From: Marinobacter sp. es.048
GTDB lineage: Bacteria > Pseudomonadota > Gammaproteobacteria > Pseudomonadales > Oleiphilaceae
Direction: 5' to 3'
Assembly (NCBI RefSeq): GCF_900188435.1
Contig: NZ_FYFA01000002.1
Coordinates: 124,001-188,000, forward strand
DNA: 64,000 nt
The notes under the pieces are model-generated. The model searched no databases. It saw nothing but the letters and a program-made list of their open reading frames with translations, and was not told where the DNA came from. Of the stretch, positions 39,113-47,190 are shown in pieces. Positions within the stretch are counted from its first letter, which is position 1, and every line of letters starts with the position of its first letter. The translations under genes and the position numbers were made by a program.

Positions 39113-39300
39113 GCTGCAGCCTCTCTGCTAGCTTCCCAGGCTTTAACGTCTGACAGCTTCCAGCGGGTGCAATTTGGGCCTAGCTTGATGGGGGTGGGAA
39201 ATTTGCCTTCTCGAACCCATCGCCAGATTGTCTGTCGACTGACTTCAAGAAATTCGGATAGTTGTTTATCCGATGCGTAGTAAAGGGATTGCTTGCTCAT
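39109..39300 (-). CDS. alpA: AlpA-family transcriptional regulator
   Basis: A 63-residue MerR-like winged-helix protein with the AlpA pattern: a recognition helix in EFLEVSRQTIWRWVREGKFP followed by IKLGPNCTRWKLSDVKAWE. In P4-like elements and CP4-57, AlpA activates excision and integrase expression. It is coupled to the primase gene by a 4-bp overlap and is preceded by a hairpin at 39373-39389. Confidence 0.92.
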   Translation of the reverse strand: MSKQSLYYASDKQLSEFLEVSRQTIWRWVREGKFPTPIKLGPNCTRWKLSDVKAWEASREAAA

Positions 39301-39372
39301 GGTTGCGCCTTCCTGTTACGGGGCTGGTTGAACACATGAGCAGTTAATCAGGTGAAATAAATACAAGAGACA

Positions 39373-39389
39373 CGCGTCCAAGGGACGCG
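39373..39389. other. Hairpin upstream of alpA
   Basis: CGCGTCC and GGACGCG flank a three-base loop (AAG), forming a 7-bp G+C-rich stem in the 120-bp gap between the 301-aa gene and alpA. On the minus strand only a broken T-rich stretch follows (TGTCTCTTGTATTT), so it may be a weak terminator or an operator. Confidence 0.4.
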
Positions 39390-39420
39390 GTTCGCTAACC
39401 TTGGGACAATGAACAGTCTC

Positions 39421-40326
39421 CTAGGGAGGAGGTAATCTAAGCCTAATTCCATTATCTTTGGCGTATTGACGAATCCAATTCGTAACGGTCCGAGGCTCGT
39501 AATCGAAACCCTTTTCTCTAAGCCAGTCAGCATAGTAAATCCCGGCCTTTTCAGCGCTGCGAAAAGTAGTTTTATTTTGGTCCCAATCTTCGGTCACGAG
39601 GCTACGTGCTTCATTTCGCCTAGCATGGCGGACTTTGTTCCCTGAGTCGGACTTCTCCCATTTTGAAAATGTCACGTGTCGATCAATAGCGTCCCTTGTT
39701 CTTAGATAACTGTCGACCTTGTCGAACCAGTAAAGTGCCAACTCATAATCGTCCTTGTAAGCATCATCAAGTGACTGGAACACAGCACTATTATCGATTT
39801 GGCAAAGGGTAAAATAGGCGGCCACAAATTCGCGATCATATGGCCAATAATTTAATCCTTGCTCTAGGTTTACGACCTCAATAATGTTGTCAAGAAAACG
39901 GATGTACGGCTCGATCCGGTGCCCAAGAGCGGTCCACGGATCGGTTTGATCTACACAGATAGACGTCTGATCTGAAACCAACTCCTTTGACTCAGATTTG
40001 ATCATAGGTATGTGGCCGCCCTCGATCCGCGGTTCTAAAATTTCTGCGTGCCCGTTCCACACGTCAACCAGAATGCCAAGGGTCTCGTAGAAGACAATGT
40101 CAATAACTGTTCTCGTGATCTCCCGATCCAATTTCGATGCCAAACTGTCGAATGCTCGTTTTCCTAGTTTCCACAAAACCGGATCATGAAGAAGTCGCGG
40201 GGTCCTCCCGGAAATAACTAGAGCATGATTCTGCTCACCTTCCCCCCCATCAACAAAGGACTCAATAGGATCGATTGCCCAGAACAACCATGTTTCGCCG
40301 ACGTCTTTCGCTCCGGGATCTTTCAT
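39421..40326 (-). CDS. 301-residue protein coupled to the integrase, function unknown
   Basis: An A+T-richer gene whose ATG overlaps the integrase stop by 4 bp, so the two are translationally coupled. The protein has no membrane segment or catalytic motif I can name. It is acidic in the middle (FDKVDSYLRTRD) and ends in a stretch (EPRTVTNWIRQYAKDNGIR) that looks like a helix-turn-helix or Xre-less DNA-binding tail. Position between integrase and AlpA suggests a backbone function such as excision control, but this is inference only. Confidence 0.6.
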   Translation of the reverse strand: MKDPGAKDVGETWLFWAIDPIESFVDGGEGEQNHALVISGRTPRLLHDPVLWKLGKRAFDSLASKLDREITRTVIDIVFYETLGILVDVWNGHAEILEPRIEGGHIPMIKSESKELVSDQTSICVDQTDPWTALGHRIEPYIRFLDNIIEVVNLEQGLNYWPYDREFVAAYFTLCQIDNSAVFQSLDDAYKDDYELALYWFDKVDSYLRTRDAIDRHVTFSKWEKSDSGNKVRHARRNEARSLVTEDWDQNKTTFRSAEKAGIYYADWLREKGFDYEPRTVTNWIRQYAKDNGIRLRLPPP

Positions 40327-41621
40327 GCGCCAACCTCGGAAATGGAAATCACTTTTCCGCCTTCTTGCTTCTTATCTCCGTGACTACAAAACCTTTCCCA
40401 ATCGGCCATGAGTAGCCGGCGCTTGTCTATCAGTTCTGAACGGGCATAGGCAGCTCGGGTAGCGTCACTATTCACATGGGCCAGGGCGAGCTCTGAAACT
40501 TCGTCACGATAGGCTGTGTTCTCTCTGGCCCAATCTTTGAAAGTCGAGCGGAAGCCGTGGGTAGTGATCTTAAAGTCCATTCGTTCGATCAGTTTTGTGA
40601 GGAAGTTGTTGGAGGGTATACCGCCTTTCGAGCCTGGAAATATTAATGAGTCCGGATCGCCAGGTGTCATCCCTTTCAGCAGATCCACGGCAGCTTCAGA
40701 GAGCGGAACACGGTGTCCTTTGCCAGATTTCATGCGGTCGGCGGGCACAGTCCAGATCTTCTGTCTCAAGTCGATTTCCTGCCATGTTACGCCAGCCTTG
40801 TTGATGCGTTTATCGCCTATTACCTCATTCGTTCGGGCAGCGGTAAGAATGAGGAACTCCAAGGCTCGGGCAGAGGTGCCAGTACGCTTCTTCAACGCTG
40901 CCATGAAGTTGGGCATTGCATCCACTGACAAGGCGGTGAAGTGTCCTTTCTTCTTGATCTTCTCGGGTGAGGGGTAAACTTCATCGAGATAGCCTTGCCA
41001 CTTGGCCGGATTCTCATTGGAGCGGTAGCCGTGGATCGCACACCAACCGAGTATGTTCTCCATTCTTGCCCTAACACGGTTAGCGGTTTCGGTTTTTTCA
41101 TGCCAGATGGGATCAAGTACTGCTTTGATGTGGGGGAGTTCTATTTCTCGGACAGGTACCTTGCCGATGTGCGGGATAGCGTAAGTGTTCAAGCTATTTT
41201 CCCACTGCTGCCGCTGTCGGGGATTCCTGAATTCCTTGGCCTTCATATCGATATAATCGGCCATCGCATCGGCAAAGGTCACAGTGCTCAACCTAGCTGC
41301 CAGTAGGGCGCGTCTATTAGCCTGCTTTTCCTGAACCGGGTCGATACCAGCGGCGATCTTGTCCCGAGTCTCTCTCGCTTTGTCGCGGGCTTGAGTCAAT
41401 GTCACGTCTGGGAAGGCACCTAAACCGATACTCCGACGCTTTCCTGCAATCTGGGTGCGGTAGATCCAGGACTTTGCATTACTGGGAGTAACTTGGAGAA
41501 GTAAACCGGACACACCACCGACCGAGTGCAAAGCGTTATATGGTTTGCCGGTTGTCTTGCTGACAGCATGAGTCAGTCTTCTGACCTCAGTGGCGCTTAA
41601 CTCTTTGACCTTTTTGGGCAT
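40323..41621 (-). CDS. int: P4-type tyrosine integrase
   Basis: A 432-residue site-specific recombinase when started at the ATG 41621 (a TTG five codons upstream is an alternative). The N-terminal DUF4102-type domain is typical (VRRLTHAV, later IGLGAFPDVTLTQARDKARE). The catalytic residues are R in LTAARTNEV, H-x2-R in THGFRSTF, the LALAHV histidine and the tyrosine in AAYARSELIDKR. It integrates and excises the island at the tRNA-Ser 3' end. The gene is read away from attR into the island; a 10-bp triple repeat lies upstream. Confidence 0.96.
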   Translation of the reverse strand: MPKKVKELSATEVRRLTHAVSKTTGKPYNALHSVGGVSGLLLQVTPSNAKSWIYRTQIAGKRRSIGLGAFPDVTLTQARDKARETRDKIAAGIDPVQEKQANRRALLAARLSTVTFADAMADYIDMKAKEFRNPRQRQQWENSLNTYAIPHIGKVPVREIELPHIKAVLDPIWHEKTETANRVRARMENILGWCAIHGYRSNENPAKWQGYLDEVYPSPEKIKKKGHFTALSVDAMPNFMAALKKRTGTSARALEFLILTAARTNEVIGDKRINKAGVTWQEIDLRQKIWTVPADRMKSGKGHRVPLSEAAVDLLKGMTPGDPDSLIFPGSKGGIPSNNFLTKLIERMDFKITTHGFRSTFKDWARENTAYRDEVSELALAHVNSDATRAAYARSELIDKRRLLMADWERFCSHGDKKQEGGKVISISEVGA

Positions 41622-41810
41622 GGCTGCTGATTCCAATTTCGACGACTTAAGCGTTAAACCAAGACAAGTGCGGTAAAGCTCTAATCAATGGCCTATTAGA
41701 AGCAGGGAGCTAGACGGATGAACCGACCAAAGCCAGTGGATGACCGTGAAACCTTAAGTCGTTCTGTTTTAACGAACCTGACTACCTACCTATCAATAGG
41801 ATTGTCATTG

Positions 41811-41840
41811 GAGGTTACAGGATGTTACAGAGTGTTACAA
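41811..41840 (+). repeat. Three tandem 10-bp repeats upstream of int
   Basis: GAGGTTACAG, GATGTTACAG and AGTGTTACAA follow one another with no gap, sharing the core GTTACA in exact 10-bp phase. One helical turn per repeat places each core on the same DNA face. These are candidates for AlpA, excisionase or integrase arm binding. Confidence 0.55.
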
Positions 41841-41924
41841 GGACGCTGGGGCACGCCCAGGAGTGCTGGGTATTCTGCAAAAAAATTCGTAAAGAAACCG
41901 ATGCTTACAGACATTTTGGAAGGT

Positions 41925-41942
41925 CTGGCCCACCGCCATTTT
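41925..41942 (+). other. Right attachment site (attR core)
   Basis: CTGGCCCACCGCCATTTT, identical over 18 bp to the tRNA-Ser 3' end at 19261-19278. No tRNA body precedes it, so it is the partial copy left by integration. Confidence 0.9.
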
Positions 41943-42142
41943 CCATAATCTCAGTAACTCATATCTTCTTCTGAACACTTTCCTGCAATGGTGCTCCGGG
42001 CCAACCAGGTTTCATGTTCACTGATTTCTGCATTAAACTCCGTTACGATCTGCACTTTCTATTTTGGCTCTGTGTTGGTACGTGCTTGTTTGAGCATCAT
42101 CCACGCTGGCGAGATGGGTAGGTCAAAACATGATGTCTTTTG

Positions 42143-43282
42143 ATGACAGCTATGACCGCGACCTTATTGCTCTATTACGACTTCCGTATGCTCGGTCACA
42201 ATCCACATGGCTGGGATCCTGACCGTCCCGAATGGACTGACGTCGTCAAGGCGATGATTAAGCGGCAGTATCCCAATGCCAACCTGGACACCTATAGCCA
42301 TCCTGAACGTCCTGAGCGCCTGACAGCGATCGTCGATCGGCTGCTTCTCGAGCCCATCGACGGCGTGCGCTGGATGCTACCGTCCCCGGCCAGCGCCCCT
42401 CAACTCGAGCGGGTACATGATGCAGCCTATGTGGCCCATATTGAGTCGCTGGATGGGCAATCCGGTTGGCTGTCTCAAGACACGACCGCAGTATCGCCGG
42501 GAAGTGTGATAGCGGCCCGCTTGGCGGCCGGCTCCGGAATCAGCGCGATCGAAGCAATCGCCGCCGGTGAAGCCGAGCGAGCGTTCTGTATTGTGCGTCC
42601 GCCCGGGCACCACGCTCCCGCAGATCGTGCCCGTGGCTTTTGCCTTTATAACAACCTGGCGGTCACCGCGGCGCATGCTCGCAAAGCCCTCGGCTACGAA
42701 CGAGTCATGATCTGGGACCTGGACATGCATCACGGCAACGGCACCCAGGCTATTTTCTATGACGATCCTACCGTCCTGGTGGTCGATAGCCACTGCGCGG
42801 CACCGTTCTACCCGGGCAGCGGCCTGTTGAACGAAACCGGAGCTGGACCGGGCCTTGGTTACCATCTCAACGTCCCACTGCCCACGGGTTTTGGCAACGC
42901 CGCGCTACTGAAGGTGTTCGAACAGGTGGTTAGGCCGGCAGCACGTGCATTCCGGCCCGATATTCTGCTGGTATCCACTGGTTTCGATTGTCATTACCTC
43001 GACATGGTTTGCAACATGAACGAAACCGGGTATGCCGCCGTCACCCAGCGCATGAGCAACCTGGCCGACGAACTTTGTGAGGGGCGCCTGGTACTGATGC
43101 TGGAAGGCGGCTACAGCGCCAAGGCTTTGGCTGACAGCGCCTATGCTGTCAGCCAGGCGCTGGCGGGAAAACCGGTGAATACATTTAATGTTCTGGCAAA
43201 CGACCCCGGTTGCGCGGCCGCGTCCGATGCAGCGGCGTTCCATGCCAGCTCTATCGCCGCGCTAAAGAACCAGACGCACTGA
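42143..43282 (+). CDS. Histone-deacetylase family amidohydrolase
   Basis: About 379 residues in the class II HDAC/acetylpolyamine-amidohydrolase fold. Family motifs are RPPGHHA (catalytic His pair), the WDLDMHHGNGTQ segment with metal-ligand D and H, the STGFDCHYLD segment with the second metal D, and LEGGYSAKAL. The zinc enzyme removes acetyl groups from small amines or proteins; the substrate is unknown. Several starts are possible (TTG 42140, ATG 42143, ATG 42152); the homologous region begins MTATLLLYYD, favouring the later ones. It lies just outside attR and is convergent with an ATP-grasp gene. Confidence 0.88.
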   Translation: MTAMTATLLLYYDFRMLGHNPHGWDPDRPEWTDVVKAMIKRQYPNANLDTYSHPERPERLTAIVDRLLLEPIDGVRWMLPSPASAPQLERVHDAAYVAHIESLDGQSGWLSQDTTAVSPGSVIAARLAAGSGISAIEAIAAGEAERAFCIVRPPGHHAPADRARGFCLYNNLAVTAAHARKALGYERVMIWDLDMHHGNGTQAIFYDDPTVLVVDSHCAAPFYPGSGLLNETGAGPGLGYHLNVPLPTGFGNAALLKVFEQVVRPAARAFRPDILLVSTGFDCHYLDMVCNMNETGYAAVTQRMSNLADELCEGRLVLMLEGGYSAKALADSAYAVSQALAGKPVNTFNVLANDPGCAAASDAAAFHASSIAALKNQTH

Positions 43283-43296
43283 ACAGCGCCTCTACT

Positions 43297-44604
43297 CTAA
43301 ATGTAGAAGTCCAGATCTTCCTGGGCTTTCAGGAGGTCCCGCATCTTGATGGGGTCGTCACCGAAGAAGAAGATCAGGCCCCAATGAGTCCCATAGGCTA
43401 ACCGTTCAGGAACTATCTCTTCTTTAGGCGCGATCAATTCGTGAGACTCGAAGTAGGGGTGTTCAACCGTTTCCTTGGGCATTTCCAGCCTGCTGATTAC
43501 ACGACGTCTTGGATATACGCCGAAGCACCCAGCGTAGCCTTTCGCGTCAACCACCTCACGGGGGAAGAAGCTATCTACCTCCTCTTTGGTGGTTTTAGGA
43601 TCAAACACCAACATAGAAGCCTGGTACGCACTAAAGCCATAAGCTCTCTCAATAAGTTCAAAAGCCTTGAATCCCGGCGGACGATACGCAACTTCCCCAA
43701 AATACATTTCGCCGTCAGCGGTAACGAAGTACTCGGGATGGATAAACCCGAATTTGATGTCGAAGGTTTTGATCAGCAGTTCGATCTGCTTGGTGATCGC
43801 GTTGCGCCAGCTCTCGAGCTCATTTGTAGCGGGGACGAACACCGAGTAACCCAGCGTGACGTATTCGGAAATATTAAGGAACTTGATTTTCCCGTCGTGG
43901 ATCCAGGCCTCAACAGCAAACTCCCAGCCACTCAGATGACTCTCCATCAACAGGGGATACTCTTCCGGCGGAATGGCGTCAATGTCTTCTACCTTGCGAA
44001 TCATGCGATGGCCGAGACAACCGGCTTTGTCGAAGGCCTTGACGTGAATCGGGTCGTCCGGGTCACCCTCAAGGTGCAAGAGTGTCTGATTGACGCGCCT
44101 CATGAAACGGACAATGTCGTCTTTTTCATACGCCTCCTCGAAGATCCCGACGCGAATACCGCCGAGTTGTGCGCGGCGCTTCATCAGGGCTTTGTCACGG
44201 AACAAAATAGACTGGCCGTACATATGAGGTTCTTTAAACAGGACTGAGTTGATCGCCCCGGACCACTCGACGGTTTCCTCGAAGAGAGGTAGCGCTACAT
44301 CAACGCCTTCCGCTTTTAGCCTTTCTGCAATCTCCATGGACCGGTCATTCAGGCGGGTAAAATCCCATGAAATGAAAGGTATCTTGTTAGCGGTGCAGAA
44401 ATCCGCAGCCCAATCGGGAGCGACCACAATATAGCGACGGTCGAACTTCTGCGCGGCCTTGACCGCATTCAGGCTCCAGCCAAGCAGGGCAATGTAGCCT
44501 TTGTTGGGATCCTTGGGCGTTTCCGTGCCGCGTACCGAGTCCATTTTTGGGTCGAGCCAGCCTGATACATCTTTGGATAATTGAGTTTCTGAAGTTATTG
44601 ACAT
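43297..44604 (-). CDS. ATP-grasp domain protein (ligase of unknown substrate)
   Basis: A 435-residue protein beginning at the ATG 44604, which has AAGGAG at good spacing; the frame opens earlier at 44643 without such a site. Residues about 120-330 form an ATP-grasp fold: VKAFDKAGCLGHRMIRKV for the lysine-bearing strand, LLMESHLSGWEFAVEAWI for the hinge, and GFIHPEYFVT with GEMYFGEVAYRPPG for the Mg-binding acidic and asparagine-equivalent region. These enzymes join carboxylates to amines through acyl-phosphate. The metabolite is unknown. It ends 14 bp from the end of the convergent deacetylase gene. Confidence 0.85.
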   Translation of the reverse strand: MSITSETQLSKDVSGWLDPKMDSVRGTETPKDPNKGYIALLGWSLNAVKAAQKFDRRYIVVAPDWAADFCTANKIPFISWDFTRLNDRSMEIAERLKAEGVDVALPLFEETVEWSGAINSVLFKEPHMYGQSILFRDKALMKRRAQLGGIRVGIFEEAYEKDDIVRFMRRVNQTLLHLEGDPDDPIHVKAFDKAGCLGHRMIRKVEDIDAIPPEEYPLLMESHLSGWEFAVEAWIHDGKIKFLNISEYVTLGYSVFVPATNELESWRNAITKQIELLIKTFDIKFGFIHPEYFVTADGEMYFGEVAYRPPGFKAFELIERAYGFSAYQASMLVFDPKTTKEEVDSFFPREVVDAKGYAGCFGVYPRRRVISRLEMPKETVEHPYFESHELIAPKEEIVPERLAYGTHWGLIFFFGDDPIKMRDLLKAQEDLDFYI

Positions 44605-44858
44605 GCTAGTTTCTCCTTGCCGGTCAGCGCAGAACCACGCCAAAGCGAATGCACCAAGTGATCGGAACCGTTAGGCGGGGCGGTTCTCACTGGGCGATTC
44701 ACTAGATCGGTGAACTCGGTAATTCAACATAGGATTTAACCGGTCTGGTTACAAGATATCTGTGCCCGATCCCGGTGTACTTGCCCAGTGGTTTTCCCTA
44801 CTTGGTTTAATGCCAGATTACGCTCATCATCAGAGTGTCGATATCAGGAGGGCTCGCT

Positions 44859-45056
44859 ATGACAGACTCACAAAATAGTTCAGTGGAACGTCGGGACCGG
44901 ATGTTTTCTGTATCTGCCAATCGGGGCAAGGCCAGCCACAAAGTCCGATATGTGGAAGCCGGGGGTGCTGCTGTGGATACGGAGGAGTGTGCTTTTTGCC
45001 AGGCGGTGCCTGAGCTTTCCGGGGGAGAAGAAAAGGGGGAAGACCGGGGCAATTGA
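44859..45056 (+). CDS. 65-residue protein with a CxxC motif, unknown
   Basis: Started at the ATG 44859 because an AGGAGG sits 8 bp upstream; the frame itself opens at 44835. The product is hydrophilic, Ser- and Glu-rich, with one C-x2-C (ECAFCQ) in the middle. No family recognised. It lies alone between the ATP-grasp and ferrochelatase genes. A G+C-rich inverted repeat (ACCGGGGC 45043-45050 with GCCCCGGT 45061-45068) overlaps its stop and could end this gene or the convergent hemH. Confidence 0.5.
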   Translation: MTDSQNSSVERRDRMFSVSANRGKASHKVRYVEAGGAAVDTEECAFCQAVPELSGGEEKGEDRGN

Positions 45057-45085
45057 ATCCGCCCCGGTGTTCGATCAAAGCCAGA

Positions 45086-46195
45086 TCAGAGGTCCCGACC
45101 TGGATAAATGAGTTTTTTCTGTTCGTCGGCTCTCTGCTGGCATGCGGCCAGGGCCTCAGGCTCGTTCTTTGGCACCTTCCAGCCCTCCAGATTCTCTTCG
45201 ATAAGTTTTACCAGGGCTTCGATGTGCCCGGGCGTTGCGTTCAGCGCGGTGATATAGCTGAACCCTTCGCCGCCGGCCTCCATGAAGTACTCGCGGTTCT
45301 CCTCGTCGATTTCCTCAATGGTTTCCAGGCAGTCCGATGAGAAGCCGGGGCAGAATACGTCGATGGATTTCACGCCTTTGCCCGGTAGCGATTTCAGGGT
45401 CTCATCCGTATAGGGCTTGAGCCACTCCTCCTTGCCGAATCTGGACTGGAAGGTGGTCATGTAGTCTTCCTTGCTCAGGCCCAAGCGTTCGGCCAGCAGC
45501 CGCGACGTTTTGTGGCACTCACAGTGGTACGGATCGCCCTTGGTCAGGTACTTCAGTGGCACCCCATGGTAGGAGAACATCAGCTTCTGGTTGCGCCCAT
45601 GGTTTGCCCAATGCGCCTCAATATGGCGTGCCATGGCTTCGATGTAGGGCGGGTAATCCGGGTAGTGGGAAATAAACCGGAAATCCGGTAGCCAGCGCCG
45701 TTTGGTGAAATCTTTGGCAATCGCATCGAAGGTGGATGCAGAGGTTGATGCGGAGTATTGGGGGTAAAGAGGCAGAATCAGCAGTTTCCGCACCCCCTGT
45801 TCCTGCATCTCATCGAGGACCCGGGCAATCGACGGATTGCCATAACGCATTGCAAACCCGACCACCACATTGGGGCCGTACTTGCGCTTGAGCGCCTCTC
45901 GTATGCCCTCAGCCTGCTTTGCGGTATGCAGGAGCAGGGGAGAGCCTTCAGGCTGCCAGACGCTGGAATACGCCTCTGCACTCCGCTTGGGGCGAATGCG
46001 CAGGATTACGCCGTGCAGGATCAGCCACCAGAGTGGCCGTGGCAGCTCCACCACCCGAGGGTCCGAGAGAAATTCAGCCAGGTAACGACGGAGCGCCGAC
46101 GTGGTCGGGGCATCCGGGGTACCCAGGTTGGTGACCAGCACCCCCAATCGGTCAGGCTGATTGTGGCTGAAATTCTCTGTACCTTTGTATTGCAT
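45086..46195 (-). CDS. hemH: Ferrochelatase
   Basis: A 369-residue protein of the HemH family when started at the MQYKGTENF methionine near 46195; the frame runs 50 codons further upstream, but that extension is not conserved-looking. Motifs include LVTNLGTPDAP at the N-terminus, the FSYHGVPLKYLTKGDPY segment with the catalytic histidine, and FCPGFSSDCLETIEEI with the conserved glutamates. It inserts Fe(II) into protoporphyrin IX in the last step of haem synthesis. It is the third-to-last member of a minus-strand run with the phosphatase/sulfurtransferase and YedE genes. Confidence 0.95.
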   Translation of the reverse strand: MQYKGTENFSHNQPDRLGVLVTNLGTPDAPTTSALRRYLAEFLSDPRVVELPRPLWWLILHGVILRIRPKRSAEAYSSVWQPEGSPLLLHTAKQAEGIREALKRKYGPNVVVGFAMRYGNPSIARVLDEMQEQGVRKLLILPLYPQYSASTSASTFDAIAKDFTKRRWLPDFRFISHYPDYPPYIEAMARHIEAHWANHGRNQKLMFSYHGVPLKYLTKGDPYHCECHKTSRLLAERLGLSKEDYMTTFQSRFGKEEWLKPYTDETLKSLPGKGVKSIDVFCPGFSSDCLETIEEIDEENREYFMEAGGEGFSYITALNATPGHIEALVKLIEENLEGWKVPKNEPEALAACQQRADEQKKLIYPGRDL

Positions 46196-46232
46196 GCGGT
46201 GGATCCTGAACGTTGATTGGGCAGTTGGATTG

Positions 46233-46664
46233 TCAGCCTTTGTCGGCGGCCTGTTGTGCCATCCGTGGTGCAAGGCCGGAGATGTCATAACCGGCGTTGC
46301 GTGCCTTGGTAAAGATTTCATTGGCCGACGTGTTTCGGGCCGCACTCAGTGCCCAGAGAACAGTACAGCGGGTCCCGGAGCGGCAGAATGCCAGTACGGG
46401 TTTTTCGGCGTCCCGGATCATTGGTGCGAAGCGGTTTACGTCGTCATCGGTAATGTTGCCGGACTCCACCGGCATGTATACCCACTCAAGACCCTGTTCC
46501 CGGGCGGCTGCCTCAATATCCGCCATTGAGGGCTGCCCGGGCTCTTCGTGATCGGGGCGGTTTGCAACCAGGGTCTTGAAGCCCAGCTTCGCGGCTTCTG
46601 CCACGTCTTCGACGGAAATCTGGGGAGCCACCGAAATGTTGTCGTCAATCTTTCTGATATCCAT
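46233..46664 (-). CDS. TIGR01244-type rhodanese/phosphatase-like protein
   Basis: A 143-residue protein (start at ATG 46664, with GGAGAAG upstream; the frame opens earlier at 46703). It belongs to the beta-lactamase-hydrolase-like phosphatase family, with a C-x5-R phosphate-binding loop C94-RSGTR. Homologues occur fused to or next to sulfur dioxygenase and YedE-type sulfur genes, and they are annotated as sulfur transferases or protein phosphatases. The chemistry (thiosulfate sulfur transfer or dephosphorylation) cannot be decided here. The downstream neighbour on the same strand is hemH; the upstream neighbour is the YedE pair. Confidence 0.85.
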   Translation of the reverse strand: MDIRKIDDNISVAPQISVEDVAEAAKLGFKTLVANRPDHEEPGQPSMADIEAAAREQGLEWVYMPVESGNITDDDVNRFAPMIRDAEKPVLAFCRSGTRCTVLWALSAARNTSANEIFTKARNAGYDISGLAPRMAQQAADKG

Positions 46665-46760
46665 GGATGTCTTCTCCGAATCGGGTAATGGAGCTGCCGC
46701 CATGATCGCACAGCCTCCGGGCTGTGTCAGAGTGACGGCAGGGAAATTAACAGAAACTAC

Positions 46761-47186
46761 TTACGCCTTCGCGCGGTTGCGCTCAATCACTTCGAAGATG
46801 GCCATGCCAGCGACCATGGCCGCCACAAACACGGCCGCCTTGGTTTCGCCGGCACCGAGTGCTACTAACCCGGGACCGGGGCAAAAGCCGGCAATACCCC
46901 AGCCAACACCGAACATAAGGCCGCCCAGTACCAGCCGTTTATCGATGTGGGTACTGGGAGGCATTTTCATGTGGAAGCCAAGGAAGGAAAGAGTGCGCTT
47001 GCGAGCAACGGCAAACGCGACTACGCCCACCAAGATGGCGCCGCCCATGACAAAGGCCAGTGACGGGTCCCAAAGACCGGCGATATCAAGGAAACCGAGC
47101 ACTTTTTCTGGGTTTGCCATGCCGGAAACGATGAGGCCCAGACCGAACACCAGGCCGGCGAACAGGGAAGCAAGGGAAAATTTCAT
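46761..47186 (-). CDS. YeeE/YedE family sulfur transporter, second half
   Basis: A 141-residue membrane protein starting at ATG 47186 (MKFSLASLFAGL), with about four helices and the conserved cysteine C102 in GIAGFCPGPGL. It corresponds to the C-terminal half of YedE/TsuA-type thiosulfate importers, which are split into two genes here. The upstream partner (47191-47628) is 4 bp away. Together they probably pass reduced sulfur through a cysteine pathway. The frame could open at 47393, but that extension overlaps the partner gene and is not membrane-like. Confidence 0.88.
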   Translation of the reverse strand: MKFSLASLFAGLVFGLGLIVSGMANPEKVLGFLDIAGLWDPSLAFVMGGAILVGVVAFAVARKRTLSFLGFHMKMPPSTHIDKRLVLGGLMFGVGWGIAGFCPGPGLVALGAGETKAAVFVAAMVAGMAIFEVIERNRAKA

Positions 47187-47190
47187 GGCT

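Larger units (their letters stand above)
19261..41942. mobile_element. 22.7-kb genomic island integrated at the tRNA-Ser 3' end
   Basis: The island is bounded by an 18-bp direct repeat, 19261-19278 and 41925-41942. It carries a P4-type tyrosine integrase just inside the right end, an AlpA regulator, a Toprim/ATPase replication gene (broken by an IS) and iteron-like repeats. The cargo is defence-like: RES protein, STAND nuclease, HEPN-like protein and a type I restriction system. Base composition of the left cargo (21.4-29 kb) is visibly more A+T-rich than the flanks. It resembles satellite or P4-like elements. With the primase split it is unlikely to replicate autonomously now. Confidence 0.88.
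41637..42142. other. Right island end: no credible gene; integrase control region and attR
   Basis: A 506-bp stretch containing the int promoter region, the CCTACCTATCAA 12-mer (41785-41796, shared with 19327-19338), three 10-bp repeats (41811-41840) and attR (41925-41942). A short frame spanning 41718-41948 crosses attR and shows no family resemblance. From 41943 on it is probably the original chromosome flank. Confidence 0.6.

Noticed and set aside
41718..41948. 76-codon frame crossing attR
   Set aside because: It spans the attachment site and the repeats upstream of int; the codons read through the tRNA remnant, so it is not a natural gene.
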